In this document: one piece after another, positions 41,369 to 52,250 of the stretch | Layout: every line of letters begins with the position of its first letter | Position numbering within the stretch: the stretch's first letter is position 1 | Origin: Nocardioides luti | GTDB taxonomy: Bacteria > Actinomycetota > Actinomycetes > Propionibacteriales > Nocardioidaceae | Direction of reading: 5' to 3' | DNA length: 64,000 nt | NCBI RefSeq assembly: GCF_014212315.1 | Contig: NZ_JACKXE010000001.1 | Coordinates: 2,294,001-2,358,000, forward strand | Notes under the pieces: generated by a model | The model's database searches: none | What the model was told of the DNA's origin: nothing | Seen by the model: the letters and a program-made list of their open reading frames with translations, nothing else | Program-made: the position numbers and the translations under genes

Positions 41369-41567
41369 GACGCTCGCCGCGGGGCGGACCCACCCACCCC
41401 GGACCCCCACCCACCCGCACCGTCCGACGCGGGCGCGTGGCTGGCCGGGTGGGCGCGGGGAGCGCACCCACTGCGGGCGCGTCAAGGCGACCCACCGCCC
41501 GCCCTTCAACGGACTCCTTCACCGCACCGGTCTCTGCGGGCGGTCCCGGGAGCAAGCGCCCGCGGTG

Positions 41568-41588
41568 GGTGGGCGCACCGCGCCCACC
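41568..41588. terminator. Hairpin, possible terminator
   Basis: A perfect 9-base stem with a 3-base loop, GGTGGGCGC-ACC-GCGCCCACC, about 200 bases after the peroxidase stop. The distance makes a terminator role uncertain. Confidence 0.4.
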
Positions 41589-41669
41589 CCGCGAGCACGG
41601 CCGACCAAGGGCTGCAAACGACCCGACCCCGTCGGACAGACCCGGCCCCGCCGGCCCCCACACCGGCGC

Positions 41670-41684
41670 GATCGGTGACCGATC
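41670..41684. promoter_or_regulatory. Palindromic operator candidate before the DHA2 exporter
   Basis: GATCGGTGACCGATC is a perfect dyad (7-base arms, 1-base centre), 50 bases upstream of the exporter's -10. Drug exporters are often controlled by TetR or MarR proteins at such sites; no regulator gene is adjacent. Confidence 0.45.
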
Positions 41685-41734
41685 GCACTCAGCGCAGCGA
41701 CCAAAGTCGGATGCGCCCTGTCGGCGGTGCGACC

Positions 41735-41740
41735 TAGCCT
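41735..41740 (+). promoter_or_regulatory. -10 hexamer of the DHA2 exporter gene
   Basis: TAGCCT seven bases before the GTG at 41748. Confidence 0.45.
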
Positions 41741-41747
41741 CGACCGG

Positions 41748-43253
41748 GTGAGTACCGACACCTCTCCCCAGACCACCGAGAGCACCCCGCCCGACGGGAG
41801 CGGCGGCAGCGACCGCCTCGACCGGGGCGTCCTGATGGTCGCCGGCGTGGTCGTGCTGGGCGCGATCATGTCGATCCTCGACATCACGGTCGTGTCCGTG
41901 GCCCTCAACACCTTCCAGCGCGAGTTCGACGCGACGTCGGCGGAGGTCGCGTGGACGATGACGGGCTACACCCTGGCGCTGGCCAGCGTGATCCCGCTGA
42001 CCGGCTGGGCGGCCGACCGCTTCGGCACCAAGCGGCTCTACCTCCTCGCGGTGCTGCTCTTCGCCGCCGGCTCGGCGCTCTGCGCCACGGCGGACAGCCT
42101 CGAGATGCTGGTGACCTTCCGGGTGGTCCAGGGGCTCGGCGGCGGCATGCTGATGCCGCTCGGCATGACGATCCTGACCCGCGCGGCCGGCCCCGAGCGG
42201 GTCGGCCGGGTGATGGCGGTGCTCGGCATCCCGATGCTGCTCGGCCCGATCTTCGGCCCCATCCTCGGCGGCGCGCTCATCGACTCGGCGAGCTGGCACT
42301 GGATCTTCCTCATCAACCTGCCGATCGGCGCCCTCGCGCTGGTCTACGCCTGGATCGTGCTGCCCGCCGACGAGGTGGAGCCGTCCGAGACGTTCGACTG
42401 GCTCGGCATGGTGCTGCTCTCCCCGGGCCTGGCGGCCTTCCTGTACGGCGTCTCCTCGATCCCCAGCGCCAAGGCCGAGCACGGCACCGTGTGGACCGCG
42501 CAGGTCGTCGCGCCGGCGATCATCGGGGCGCTGCTCATCGCGGCCTTCGTGCCGTGGGCACTCCACCGTCGCAACCTCCACCCGCTGGTCGACCTGCGGC
42601 TGTTCACGAACTCCCGGATGACGGTCGCCGTGATCGCGATGTCCCTCTTCGCAATCGCGTTCTTCGGGGCCAGCCTGCTCTTCCCGCTGTACTTCCAGCA
42701 GGTCCGCGGCGAGTCCGCGCTCCAGTCCGGGCTGCTGCTGGCGCCCCAGGGTCTCGGCGCGATGATCACGATGCCGCTGGCCGGGATCCTGGCCGACCGG
42801 ATCGGCCCCGGCAAGATCGTGATGACCGGGATCGTCGTCATCACGGTCGGCATGGAGATGTTCACCCAGCTGAGCGAGAGCACGTCGTACGCCTACCTCC
42901 TCGGGGCGCTCTTCATCATGGGCCTCGGCATGGGCGGCACGATGATGCCGATCATGTCCGCCGCCCTGGCGACGCTGAAGGACCACACGGTCGCGCGCGG
43001 CTCCACGCTGCTCAACATCGTCCAGCAGGTCGCGGCCTCGATCGGCACGGCCGTCTTCGCGGTGCTGCTCACCAACGGCCTGCTCGAGGTCGACCCGACG
43101 GACCCGTCGGGCGCACCGGCCGCCACGGCGGACGCCTACGCCACGGTCTTCGTCGTCGCGACGATCATGGTGGCGGCCGTTCTGGTGCCGGCGTTCTTCC
43201 TGCCCCGGCGCCGGCTGGCCGCGTCGAGCGAGGCGCCGGTCGTCCTGCACTGA
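41748..43253 (+). CDS. MFS drug exporter, DHA2 (EmrB/QacA-like) family
   Basis: A 501-residue transporter with 14 predicted helices. The first helix contains GAIMSILDITVVSVAL (motif D1 of the DHA2 family, LD-x-T-[IV]-V-x-V-A-L), loop 2-3 has GWAADRFGTKRLYL (MFS motif A), and helix 5 has the antiporter motif C-like GIPMLLGPIFGPILGG. The Asp-rich, Pro/Ser N-terminal tail is cytoplasmic. The substrate is unknown. GTG 41748 is supported by the TAGCCT hexamer seven bases upstream. It ends before a strong terminator at 43283. Confidence 0.9.
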   Translation: MSTDTSPQTTESTPPDGSGGSDRLDRGVLMVAGVVVLGAIMSILDITVVSVALNTFQREFDATSAEVAWTMTGYTLALASVIPLTGWAADRFGTKRLYLLAVLLFAAGSALCATADSLEMLVTFRVVQGLGGGMLMPLGMTILTRAAGPERVGRVMAVLGIPMLLGPIFGPILGGALIDSASWHWIFLINLPIGALALVYAWIVLPADEVEPSETFDWLGMVLLSPGLAAFLYGVSSIPSAKAEHGTVWTAQVVAPAIIGALLIAAFVPWALHRRNLHPLVDLRLFTNSRMTVAVIAMSLFAIAFFGASLLFPLYFQQVRGESALQSGLLLAPQGLGAMITMPLAGILADRIGPGKIVMTGIVVITVGMEMFTQLSESTSYAYLLGALFIMGLGMGGTMMPIMSAALATLKDHTVARGSTLLNIVQQVAASIGTAVFAVLLTNGLLEVDPTDPSGAPAATADAYATVFVVATIMVAAVLVPAFFLPRRRLAASSEAPVVLH

Positions 43254-43657
43254 GACCGGCACCGACCCACCGCACCACCCCACGAGGGCGCGGCCGCACA
43301 CCGCGGTCGCGCCCTCGCGGCGTCCGGCCGTCGCGCGCCACCGGACCCTCCGGAGGTCGTCCCGGCGCTGGAACACGTTGCACATCCGCGAGATCTCCGC
43401 GTGGTCGCCGCCACACCCGGGACGCCCGAAACCCCGTGGTTGAGCGTGAAACGGCGCTGTGACGGCCGTCGCGTGACTCGGAGCACGTCGCTCCGGCTTG
43501 CGTACGCCGCGCGGCGGTTGCGACGGTGGAGGATCAAGCGCGACTCACGCAGCTCGCCTTTCCCGCGGCAGCTCGGCCCCGATCCTGTGCCGACCCGCAC
43601 TCGACATCTCGGGTTCCCCGAACCCCCCGACCGTCGATCCCCCGAAAGGTCTCCTCC
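43254..43657. other. 404-base gap: terminator and leader of the glycosyltransferase operon
   Basis: Contains the exporter terminator (43283-43317) and then about 340 bases without a credible gene. The region from 43400 includes GTGGTTGAGCGTGAAACGG, a pyrimidine-rich stretch and GAAAGG eight bases before the GTG start. No riboswitch fold could be matched by eye. Confidence 0.4.
43283..43317 (+). terminator. Terminator of the DHA2 exporter gene
   Basis: CGAGGGCGCGGCCGC (43283-43297) pairs with GCGGTCGCGCCCTCG (43303-43317): 15 pairs with one G-T, loop of 5 bases, 30 bases after the stop. Confidence 0.8.
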
Positions 43658-45619
43658 GTGTCCCTGCTCGCTTCCCGTCGTCCCGACCCCGCTCCCGACC
43701 AGGTCGCCGACCGCCCCGCCGACGCCGGCCGGGTGGGCTCGCGCTCCGAGGTCGTCACCCTGCCCGTCCGGGGCCGCCTGCGGCTCCCGACCCGGCACCG
43801 CCAGATCGTCGCGGTCATCGACCCCGTGTGGGCCGCCCCCGACAACGCCACCGCCTCGGTGCGCGCCGAGGAGGACATCCTCGCCGCGGCCGCCGAGCGG
43901 CTCACCCGCCACCTGCACCCGGGCGAGATCATCGCCCGAACCGCCGAGGGCAAGCTCAGCCTCCGCCTGCGCCACGAGGACCGGGCCGCGCGCCCGGTCC
44001 GGCTGCAGGAGATGGCCTACCACGCGATCGAGGTCTTCGGCTCGCTCGACCAGCGGGGCGTCAGCGACCTCGGTGTCGGCTGGGCGCCCATCACGCGCAA
44101 GCAGGACCCGCTCACCGCGGAGTCGTACGCCGCCGCGGCCGCCTCCGAGTCGGTGCGGCAGCGCGACCTGCAGCCCCGCCAGGACGGCGCGCACGTCAAG
44201 GCCCGGCACCCGGTCATCAACCTGTGGACCTCGAGCCGCCAGGTGCTGGCCGCGACCGTCGGCTCGGTCGTGCTGCCGTTCCTGCTGCTGGTCGGCCTCT
44301 ACGCGATCGGCATCGACGTCTCCGGCGCCCTCTACTGGGCGCTGGTCGCGGCGCTCGGGCTCACCGCCCTGACCATCTGGGCGGAGTGCTCGCAGGCCCT
44401 CGACCCGCCGCGGCTGCCCGCCACCCCGGAGGGACCGGCCCCGCGCGCGACGGCCGTGATCGCGGCGTACCTCCCCAACGAGGCCGACACGATCGTCGAG
44501 ACCGTGCACCGCTTCCTGGAGCAGGAGTACTCCGGCGGCCTGCAGATCGTGCTGGCCTACAACACCCCCGTCGTCCTCGACGTCGAGGACGAGCTGCGCC
44601 GCCTCGAGCGCGAGCACGCCGACCTCACCGTCCTCAAGGTGCCCGACAGCACCTCGAAGGCCCAGAACGTGAACGCCGCGCTCCGGGTCGCCGAGGGCGA
44701 GTTCGTGGGCATCTTCGACGCCGACCACCACCCGGCCGCCGGCTCGTTCGACCGGGCCTGGCACTGGATCGCCGACGGGGTGGACGTCGTACAGGGCCAC
44801 TGCGTGATCCGCAACGGCCACGACTCCGCGCTCGGCAAGCTCGTCGCCGTCGAGTTCGAGCAGATCTACGCCGTCGCCCACCCGGGCCGTGCCGCGGTCT
44901 ACGGCTTCGGCATCTTCGGTGGCTCCAACGGCTACTGGCGCGCGTCCGCGCTCGAGCGGATCCGGCTGCGCGGCTCGTTCCTCACCGAGGACATCGAGGC
45001 GTCGATGCGGCTGCTCGAGGCCGGCGGCCGGATCGTCAACGACCCGGGCCTGGTCAGCCGCGAGCTGGCCCCCGAGACCGCGAAGTCGCTGTGGAACCAG
45101 CGGATGCGCTGGGCGCAGGGCTGGTTCCAGGTGTCCTGCCGGCACTTCGTCTCCACGCTCCGCAGCCCGACGCTGTCGCTGCGCCAGAAGCTCGGCGTCG
45201 TCTACCTGCTCGGCTGGCGCGAGCTCTACCCGTGGGTCGCGATGATGGCCTGGCCGCTCTTCGGCTTCCTCGCCTGGCGCGACGGCGGCCTGGACCTCGG
45301 CTCGCCGATGTTCCTGCTGCTGACGCTGTTCATCACGCTCTCCGGCCCGCTGCAGACGTTGGCCGCGTGGCGCCTCGCGGCACCGGACCTGCGCCAGCAC
45401 CCGTCGTGGTTCGTGATGGCCGCCCTGGCCAACCTGCTCTTCTACACGGAGCTGAAGAACCTCGTGAACCGGGTCGCGCACCTCAAGCAGCTCCGCGGCG
45501 AGCACCAGTGGGTCGTCACCCCGCGCACCGCGGCGAGCTCCGGCTCGTCCGACGCGCCCACACCCCCCACCACCGACACGCCCACGTCCACCTCCACGGA
45601 CAAGGAGGCCGCAGCATGA
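43658..45619 (+). CDS. Membrane glycosyltransferase family 2 with degenerate GGDEF-like N-terminus
   Basis: A 653-residue processive-type GT2. Two helices near 190-235 precede the catalytic domain (about 260-490): D354-A-D356 (metal/nucleotide-binding D-x-D), T443-E444-D445 (acceptor-binding TED) and QRMRW at 481-485 (the Q-x-x-R-W motif of cellulose/hyaluronan-type synthases). Further helices follow. Residues about 25-150 resemble a GGDEF domain with a lost signature: AEEDILAAAAERLTRHLHPG and IIARTAEGKLSLRLR sit where active proteins read RLGGDEFAVLL. It probably makes and exports a beta-linked exopolysaccharide. GTG 43658 follows GAAAGG. ATGA overlap with the acyltransferase. Confidence 0.85.
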   Translation: MSLLASRRPDPAPDQVADRPADAGRVGSRSEVVTLPVRGRLRLPTRHRQIVAVIDPVWAAPDNATASVRAEEDILAAAAERLTRHLHPGEIIARTAEGKLSLRLRHEDRAARPVRLQEMAYHAIEVFGSLDQRGVSDLGVGWAPITRKQDPLTAESYAAAAASESVRQRDLQPRQDGAHVKARHPVINLWTSSRQVLAATVGSVVLPFLLLVGLYAIGIDVSGALYWALVAALGLTALTIWAECSQALDPPRLPATPEGPAPRATAVIAAYLPNEADTIVETVHRFLEQEYSGGLQIVLAYNTPVVLDVEDELRRLEREHADLTVLKVPDSTSKAQNVNAALRVAEGEFVGIFDADHHPAAGSFDRAWHWIADGVDVVQGHCVIRNGHDSALGKLVAVEFEQIYAVAHPGRAAVYGFGIFGGSNGYWRASALERIRLRGSFLTEDIEASMRLLEAGGRIVNDPGLVSRELAPETAKSLWNQRMRWAQGWFQVSCRHFVSTLRSPTLSLRQKLGVVYLLGWRELYPWVAMMAWPLFGFLAWRDGGLDLGSPMFLLLTLFITLSGPLQTLAAWRLAAPDLRQHPSWFVMAALANLLFYTELKNLVNRVAHLKQLRGEHQWVVTPRTAASSGSSDAPTPPTTDTPTSTSTDKEAAA

Positions 45620-46933
45620 CGGTCACCCCCCTGAACCGCCCCCGCTCCACCGCCCCCGACCCGCTCGACGAGCACGCCGTCGACGTGGCCGAGCAGGCCA
45701 CCACGATCGACGAGGCACCCCGCTCCAGCCGCCCGATCTACCCGCTGGGCTGGCTACGCGGTCTCGCCGCGCTCTTCGTGGTGTTCTTCCACGCCTACCA
45801 GAACAACCGCTCCGGCCCGGAGAGCGCGTGGCCCTGGTCGGGCACCGCCCACCAGCTGATGCTCGGCACCGACCTGTTCGTCGACATGTTCTTCGTGCTG
45901 TCGGGTCTCGTCCTGTGGCTGCCGGTCGCCCGCGCCGCCGCGGACGGCCTGCCTGGTCGACCCGGCCGGGTGCTGCTCTACCGCCGGATGGCGAGGCTGG
46001 TGCCGCTGTACGTCACGGTCGTCCTGGTCGTCTGGGCGGTCACCAACCCGGACCTGCCGGGCCACTGGCAGGACCTGCTGCTGCACCTGACGTTCACGCA
46101 CGTCTACAGCGACCAGTACATCTTCTGGACCGACGGCCCCGCGTGGTCGCTCGGCGTGGAGTTCCACTTCTACGTGCTGATGGCGCTGGCCGTCCCGGTC
46201 GTGAACGCGCTGGTCCGGCGTACGACGTCCCGCCGCGGCCGGCTCGCCGTCGTCTCCGCCCTGCCGGTGCTCTCCTCGCTCGTCGGGGTCGGCTACCTGC
46301 TGTGGAGCACGGTGCTCACCGACCAGGCGCCCGAGAACTGGTCGATCTGGTTCTCGCCGCTCTCGCGGGCGGCCGACTTCGGCATCGGGATGGGCCTCGC
46401 GGTCCTCGCCGCCGCCGGTGTGCGCCTCGCGCGCCCGGTGCGGGGCCTGCTCGCCGCCACCGGTCTGCTCGCCCTGACGGCGCTGGTCCTGACCCGTCCG
46501 GTCACCAGCGTGGCGGGCGAGTGGTGGCACCCGGCGTACGCCGTGGCGATCGCCGTCGCGATGGCCTCGATCGTCTTCCACGACGGCCCGTGGCCGAGCG
46601 TCCTGGACTGGAAGCCGCTCGCGTGGGTCGGTGGCCTGGGCTACGGCATCTACCTGATCCACGAGCCGGTGATGCGCTTCCTCGGCTCGATCGGGGTGCT
46701 GCCCGAGGCACGACCCGGCCCGCAGTTCGTCGTGACGTTCGTGCTGGTCCTCGGCCCGACGCTCGGCCTGGCCTGGCTCTCGTCGCGCACCGTCGAGGCC
46801 GCGGGCCTGCGGATGCTGTCGATGATCGACCGCAACGGCCGGCCGCGCGACTACTACGCGCACCTCTCGGCCGACCGGCTCGAGCAGGACGAGCTCGACG
46901 GCTCCGACCGGGACGGTGCCCGGGCCGAGGAGG

Positions 46934-49075
<2,142 letters not shown>

Positions 49076-49250
49076 GCCCGCCTGTCTACCAGCGCGTCCC
49101 GACACCCGGCGTACCGCCTCCACAGGGCCGCGGGACGTCATGCGCTCCGAGGAGACGGGTGCCCCGTCCGGATGACGTCCCCGGGCGGGACGGGTGCGCG
49201 TCTGTGATGCGGGCGGGCGCCGGCTGGGGGCGGGGTCGGGGCCGTCGGGA

Positions 49251-49320
49251 TCCCCGGATATCCGGGGAATTTGGCGCTTTCCGGGTGTTGCAACACCCGG
49301 AAAGTGACAGTTTCCCCCGG
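49251..49320. repeat. Three stacked palindromes between divergent genes
   Basis: TCCCCGGATATCCGGGGA (49251-49268, perfect), a 28-bp perfect palindrome at 49277-49304 (arms CTTTCCGGGTGTTG and CAACACCCGGAAAG, no loop), and TTCCC-CC-GGGAA at 49312-49323. The unit GGCGCT...TGACAG around the centre recalls the modular repeats at 30147 and 57901. It lies in the promoter region shared by recQ and the 178-residue membrane protein. Confidence 0.75.
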
Positions 49321-49341
49321 GAAGTGGGGGCGAACGGGCCG

Positions 49342-49347
49342 TAGGCT
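49342..49347 (+). promoter_or_regulatory. -10 hexamer of the gene at 49356
   Basis: TAGGCT eight bases before the ATG. Confidence 0.4.
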
Positions 49348-49355
49348 CCGCCCCC

Positions 49356-49892
49356 ATGGAGCCCGAGACCACGCTGCCGCCGCGCCACCTGCTCGCGTGG
49401 GCGTCGCTCGGGCTGGCCGCGTTCTTCAGTTACCCACTCGTGCAGGTCGTGCGCGCCGGCCAGCGGGGCGAGATGCCCGCGCTCGCGGCGGCCGGGATCG
49501 CGGCGCTGATCGCGCTGCTGTTCGTGATCGGCCCCCTGTGGGCGGCCCAGCACCTGCTGCGCCTGAGGATCGCGGTGTCCCGCGAGCACCTGACGACCTA
49601 CCTCGGCGGCCGCCTGCACCACCGGCTGGCCCTCGCCGAGCTCACCGAGGTGCGGCCGGTGGTCGACGGGTCGGTCGGCGCGCTCACCCCGGAGGCGTGG
49701 AACCCGGCCGTGTGGCTGATCGGCCCCGACCAGCACGGCCGCCGGCGGGCGCTCAAGATCACCCTCCAGCGCGTGACCACGATGGCGCCGCTGCTGGAGG
49801 CGCTGCGCCCTGTCGTGGCCGCGCGGCCCGACCTGGTGCGCGACGAGCCCGCGCGGAAGCTGCTGGCGGAGTACCTCAGCGACCCGCGCTGA
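49356..49892 (+). CDS. Two-helix membrane protein with PH-like domain
   Basis: A 178-residue protein of unknown function. Two N-terminal transmembrane helices (LLAWASLGLAAFFSYPLV and MPALAAAGIAALIALLFVIG) are followed by a cytosolic beta-rich domain: LRIAVSREHLTTYLGGRLHHRLALAELTEVRPV and ALKITLQRVTTMAPLLEALR. This helix-helix-PH-like layout is common in actinobacterial proteins with no known role. It is transcribed away from recQ and terminated together with the M13 peptidase gene by the hairpin at 49912. Confidence 0.65.
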   Translation: MEPETTLPPRHLLAWASLGLAAFFSYPLVQVVRAGQRGEMPALAAAGIAALIALLFVIGPLWAAQHLLRLRIAVSREHLTTYLGGRLHHRLALAELTEVRPVVDGSVGALTPEAWNPAVWLIGPDQHGRRRALKITLQRVTTMAPLLEALRPVVAARPDLVRDEPARKLLAEYLSDPR

Positions 49893-49911
49893 GGCCCACC
49901 AGTGCCCACCC

Positions 49912-49927
49912 GCGCCCACCCGGGCGC
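49912..49927. terminator. Short hairpin between convergent genes
   Basis: GCGCCC-ACCC-GGGCGC, a perfect 6-base stem with 4-base loop, in the 41-base gap between the convergent membrane protein and M13 peptidase genes. Confidence 0.6.
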
Positions 49928-49933
49928 CGCGGG

Positions 49934-51889
49934 TCACCAGATCCGCACGCGCTCCGCGGGGTCGAGCCACAGGCCGTCGCCGGACGCGGTCTCGAACACC
50001 TCGTGGAACTCGTCGAGGTTGCGCACGATGTTCGCGCGGAACTCCGGCGGGCTGTGCGGGTCGATGGTGAGGTACTGCTGCTCCTGCTCGGCACGCCGCT
50101 TGGTGCGCCAGCAGTAGGCCCAGTTCATGAACAGCTTCTGCCGGTCCTCGACCGAGGCCGAGCCGCCCTGCGAGATGACGTACGCCGTGTGGCCGATCGT
50201 CAGGCCGCCCAGGTCGCCGATGTTCTCGCCGACGGTGAGCGCGCCGTTGACGTGCTCGCCCGGCAGCGCCCGCGGCTCGAAGGCGTCGTACTGCTCGATC
50301 AGGGCCTTCGACTTCACCTCGAAGGCGGCCTTGTCGTCGGCCGTCCACCAGTCGTTGAGGTTACCCTGGCCGTCGTACTGCGCGCCCTGGTCGTCGAAGC
50401 CGTGCCCGACCTCGTGCCCGATGACCGAGCCGATGCCGCCGTAGTTCTCGGCCGGCTCGGCGTCCGGGCTGAAGAACGGCTTCTGCAGGATGCCGGCCGG
50501 GAAGCAGATCTCGTTGGTGCCGGGGTTGTAGTAGGCGTTGACGGTCTGCGGCAGCATGAACCACTCGTCGCGGTCGACCGGCGAGCCGATCTTGGCGAGC
50601 TCGCGGTCGGTCTCGAACGCCGAGGCGGCCGCGACGTTGCCCAGCAGGTCGTCGGCGCTGACGTGCAGCGCGGAGTAGTCGCGGAACTTCTCGGGGTAGC
50701 CGATCTTCGGCAGGAACGTGTCGAGCTTCTCGTAGGCCCGCTGCTTGGTCTCGTCGGTCATCCAGTCGAGCTGCGAGATCGAGGAGCGGTACGCCGCCAG
50801 CAGGTTCGCGACGAGCTCGTCCATCTGCGCCTTGGAGGACGGCGGGAAGTGCCGCGCGACGTACTCCTTGCCGACGGCCTCGCCGACCGCGCCTTCGACG
50901 AACGCGACGCCGCGCTTCCAGCGGGCCCGCAGCTCCGGGGTGCCGTTGAGGGTGCGGCCGTAGAAGTCGAAGTTGGTGTCGACGAAGTCGTCGGTGAGGT
51001 ACGGCGCCGCCGAGCGCAGCACGTGGACGAGCATCCACGACTTCCACTCCTCGATCGGCACCTCCTCGATCACCGTCGAGAGGTGCGCGAAGAACGACGG
51101 CTGGCGCACGCACGACTGCGCGATGGTCTCGGCGTTGCCACCGAGGTTGGTGACGTAGGCGTCCCAGTCGAACGCCGGGCAGAGCTCCTTGAGCTCGTCG
51201 GCCGACATCAGGTTGTAGGTCTTCTGCACGTCGCGGGTCTCGGCGCGCTCCCAGTGACCGGCCGCCAGCTTCGTGTCGATCTCGAGCACGGTCGCGGCCG
51301 CCGCGGGGGCGTCCTCGTGGCGGCCGAGCGCGAGCAGCTTGGTCAGGTAGGCCACGTAGGCGTCGCGCTGGCCCGCGAACTTGTCCTCGCGGTAGTACGA
51401 CTCGTCCGGCAGCCCGAGCCCGCCCTGGGTCAGGTGGACGAGGTAGCGGTCGGACTGGCGGCTGTCGGTGTCGACGTACGACCCGAAGAGGCCGTGCCCG
51501 CCGACCCGCTCGAACTCGCCGAGGAACGCCGCCAGGTCGCGAGTGTCGCGCAGCGCGCCGACCGCGTCGATGAGCGGCCGGACCGGGCGGATGCCGCGCT
51601 GGTCGATCGTCTCGGTGTCCATGAAGGAGGCGAACAGGTCGCCGATCTTGCGGGCGTCCTCGTCGATGTTCGCGGGGTCGCCCTCGGTCACGGTGCGCGC
51701 GAGGTCCTCGATGATCGTGCGGACCTGCCCCTCCGCGACGTCGGCCAGCTGGACGAACGGCCCCCAGCTCGACCGGTCGGACGGGATCTCCACCTCGTCC
51801 AGCCAGCGGCCGTTCACGTGGCCGAAGAGGTCGTCCTGCGGACGGATGTCGGGGTTCATGCCCTCACGGGCGTCATCCAGGATGCTCAC
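49934..51889 (-). CDS. M13 family (neprilysin-like) zinc metallopeptidase
   Basis: A 651-residue endopeptidase. DDLFGHVNGRWLDEVEIPSD is the conserved N-terminal PepO start. The zinc site is H492-E-V-G-H496 in IGHEVGHGFDDQGAQYD with the third ligand Glu in VGENIGDLGGL; the substrate-binding NAYYNPGTNEICFPAGIL precedes it. The length and domain order are those of the family. No signal peptide is seen, so it is either cytoplasmic or exported without a classical signal. The GTG start has TAGGGT six bases upstream. Confidence 0.93.
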   Translation of the reverse strand: MSILDDAREGMNPDIRPQDDLFGHVNGRWLDEVEIPSDRSSWGPFVQLADVAEGQVRTIIEDLARTVTEGDPANIDEDARKIGDLFASFMDTETIDQRGIRPVRPLIDAVGALRDTRDLAAFLGEFERVGGHGLFGSYVDTDSRQSDRYLVHLTQGGLGLPDESYYREDKFAGQRDAYVAYLTKLLALGRHEDAPAAAATVLEIDTKLAAGHWERAETRDVQKTYNLMSADELKELCPAFDWDAYVTNLGGNAETIAQSCVRQPSFFAHLSTVIEEVPIEEWKSWMLVHVLRSAAPYLTDDFVDTNFDFYGRTLNGTPELRARWKRGVAFVEGAVGEAVGKEYVARHFPPSSKAQMDELVANLLAAYRSSISQLDWMTDETKQRAYEKLDTFLPKIGYPEKFRDYSALHVSADDLLGNVAAASAFETDRELAKIGSPVDRDEWFMLPQTVNAYYNPGTNEICFPAGILQKPFFSPDAEPAENYGGIGSVIGHEVGHGFDDQGAQYDGQGNLNDWWTADDKAAFEVKSKALIEQYDAFEPRALPGEHVNGALTVGENIGDLGGLTIGHTAYVISQGGSASVEDRQKLFMNWAYCWRTKRRAEQEQQYLTIDPHSPPEFRANIVRNLDEFHEVFETASGDGLWLDPAERVRIW

Positions 51890-51895
51890 GCTCCG

Positions 51896-51901
51896 ACCCT
51901 A
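51896..51901 (-). promoter_or_regulatory. -10 hexamer of the M13 peptidase gene
   Basis: TAGGGT on the minus strand, six bases before GTG 51889. Confidence 0.5.
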
Positions 51902-51922
51902 ACCGGCGGGCCGAGGAACCGG

Positions 51923-51928
51923 TACGGT
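51923..51928 (+). promoter_or_regulatory. -10 hexamer of the monooxygenase gene
   Basis: TACGGT seven bases before the ATG at 51936. Confidence 0.4.
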
Positions 51929-51935
51929 CGCCAGC

Positions 51936-52244
51936 ATGACCGATCTCCCCACCGACGCCGTGCGCGTCGTCGCGACCATCCCGACCAAGCCCGAGGCGAC
52001 CGAGGCGGTGCGCGGCGCGCTGCGCGAGCTGGCCGCGGCCAGCCTCCGCGACGAGGAGGGCTGCCTGGCCTACGACGTCTTCGAGTCGCAGGCCAAGCCC
52101 GGCGTCTTCGTCACCATCGAGGCCTGGCGAGGCAAGGACGACCTCGACGCCCACATGGGCACCCCCCACGTGGCGAGCGCCATCGGGATCCTGGGCGACG
52201 GCCTCGACGGCAACCTCGACATCCACCCGCTGGCGCCGCTCTGA
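51936..52244 (+). CDS. Antibiotic biosynthesis monooxygenase (ABM) family protein
   Basis: A 102-residue ferredoxin-like alpha/beta barrel half, normally a dimer. VRVVATIPTKPEATEAVRGALRELAAAS, GCLAYDVFESQAKPGVFVTIEAW and DLDAHMGTPHVASAI are the family blocks; they resemble YgiN-type quinol monooxygenases. Substrate unknown. It lies next to a quinone oxidoreductase gene (convergent, 6 bases apart), which fits a quinone-related role. Confidence 0.85.
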   Translation: MTDLPTDAVRVVATIPTKPEATEAVRGALRELAAASLRDEEGCLAYDVFESQAKPGVFVTIEAWRGKDDLDAHMGTPHVASAIGILGDGLDGNLDIHPLAPL

Positions 52245-52250
52245 GTCCCG

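Larger units (their letters stand above)
41369..41747. other. 379-base gap with hairpins and a palindromic operator candidate
   Basis: No gene is seen. The first 230 bases are full of alternating CACCC and GTGGG runs that can pair in several ways; the cleanest hairpin is GGTGGGCGC-ACC-GCGCCCACC at 41568-41588. Further on are the perfect 15-bp palindrome GATCGGTGACCGATC (41670-41684) and the -10 TAGCCT (41735-41740) of the exporter gene. Confidence 0.5.

Noticed and set aside
43400..43657. Riboswitch before the glycosyltransferase
   Set aside because: I looked for c-di-GMP and c-di-AMP riboswitch consensus pieces and could not match them; the leader is left as unassigned.
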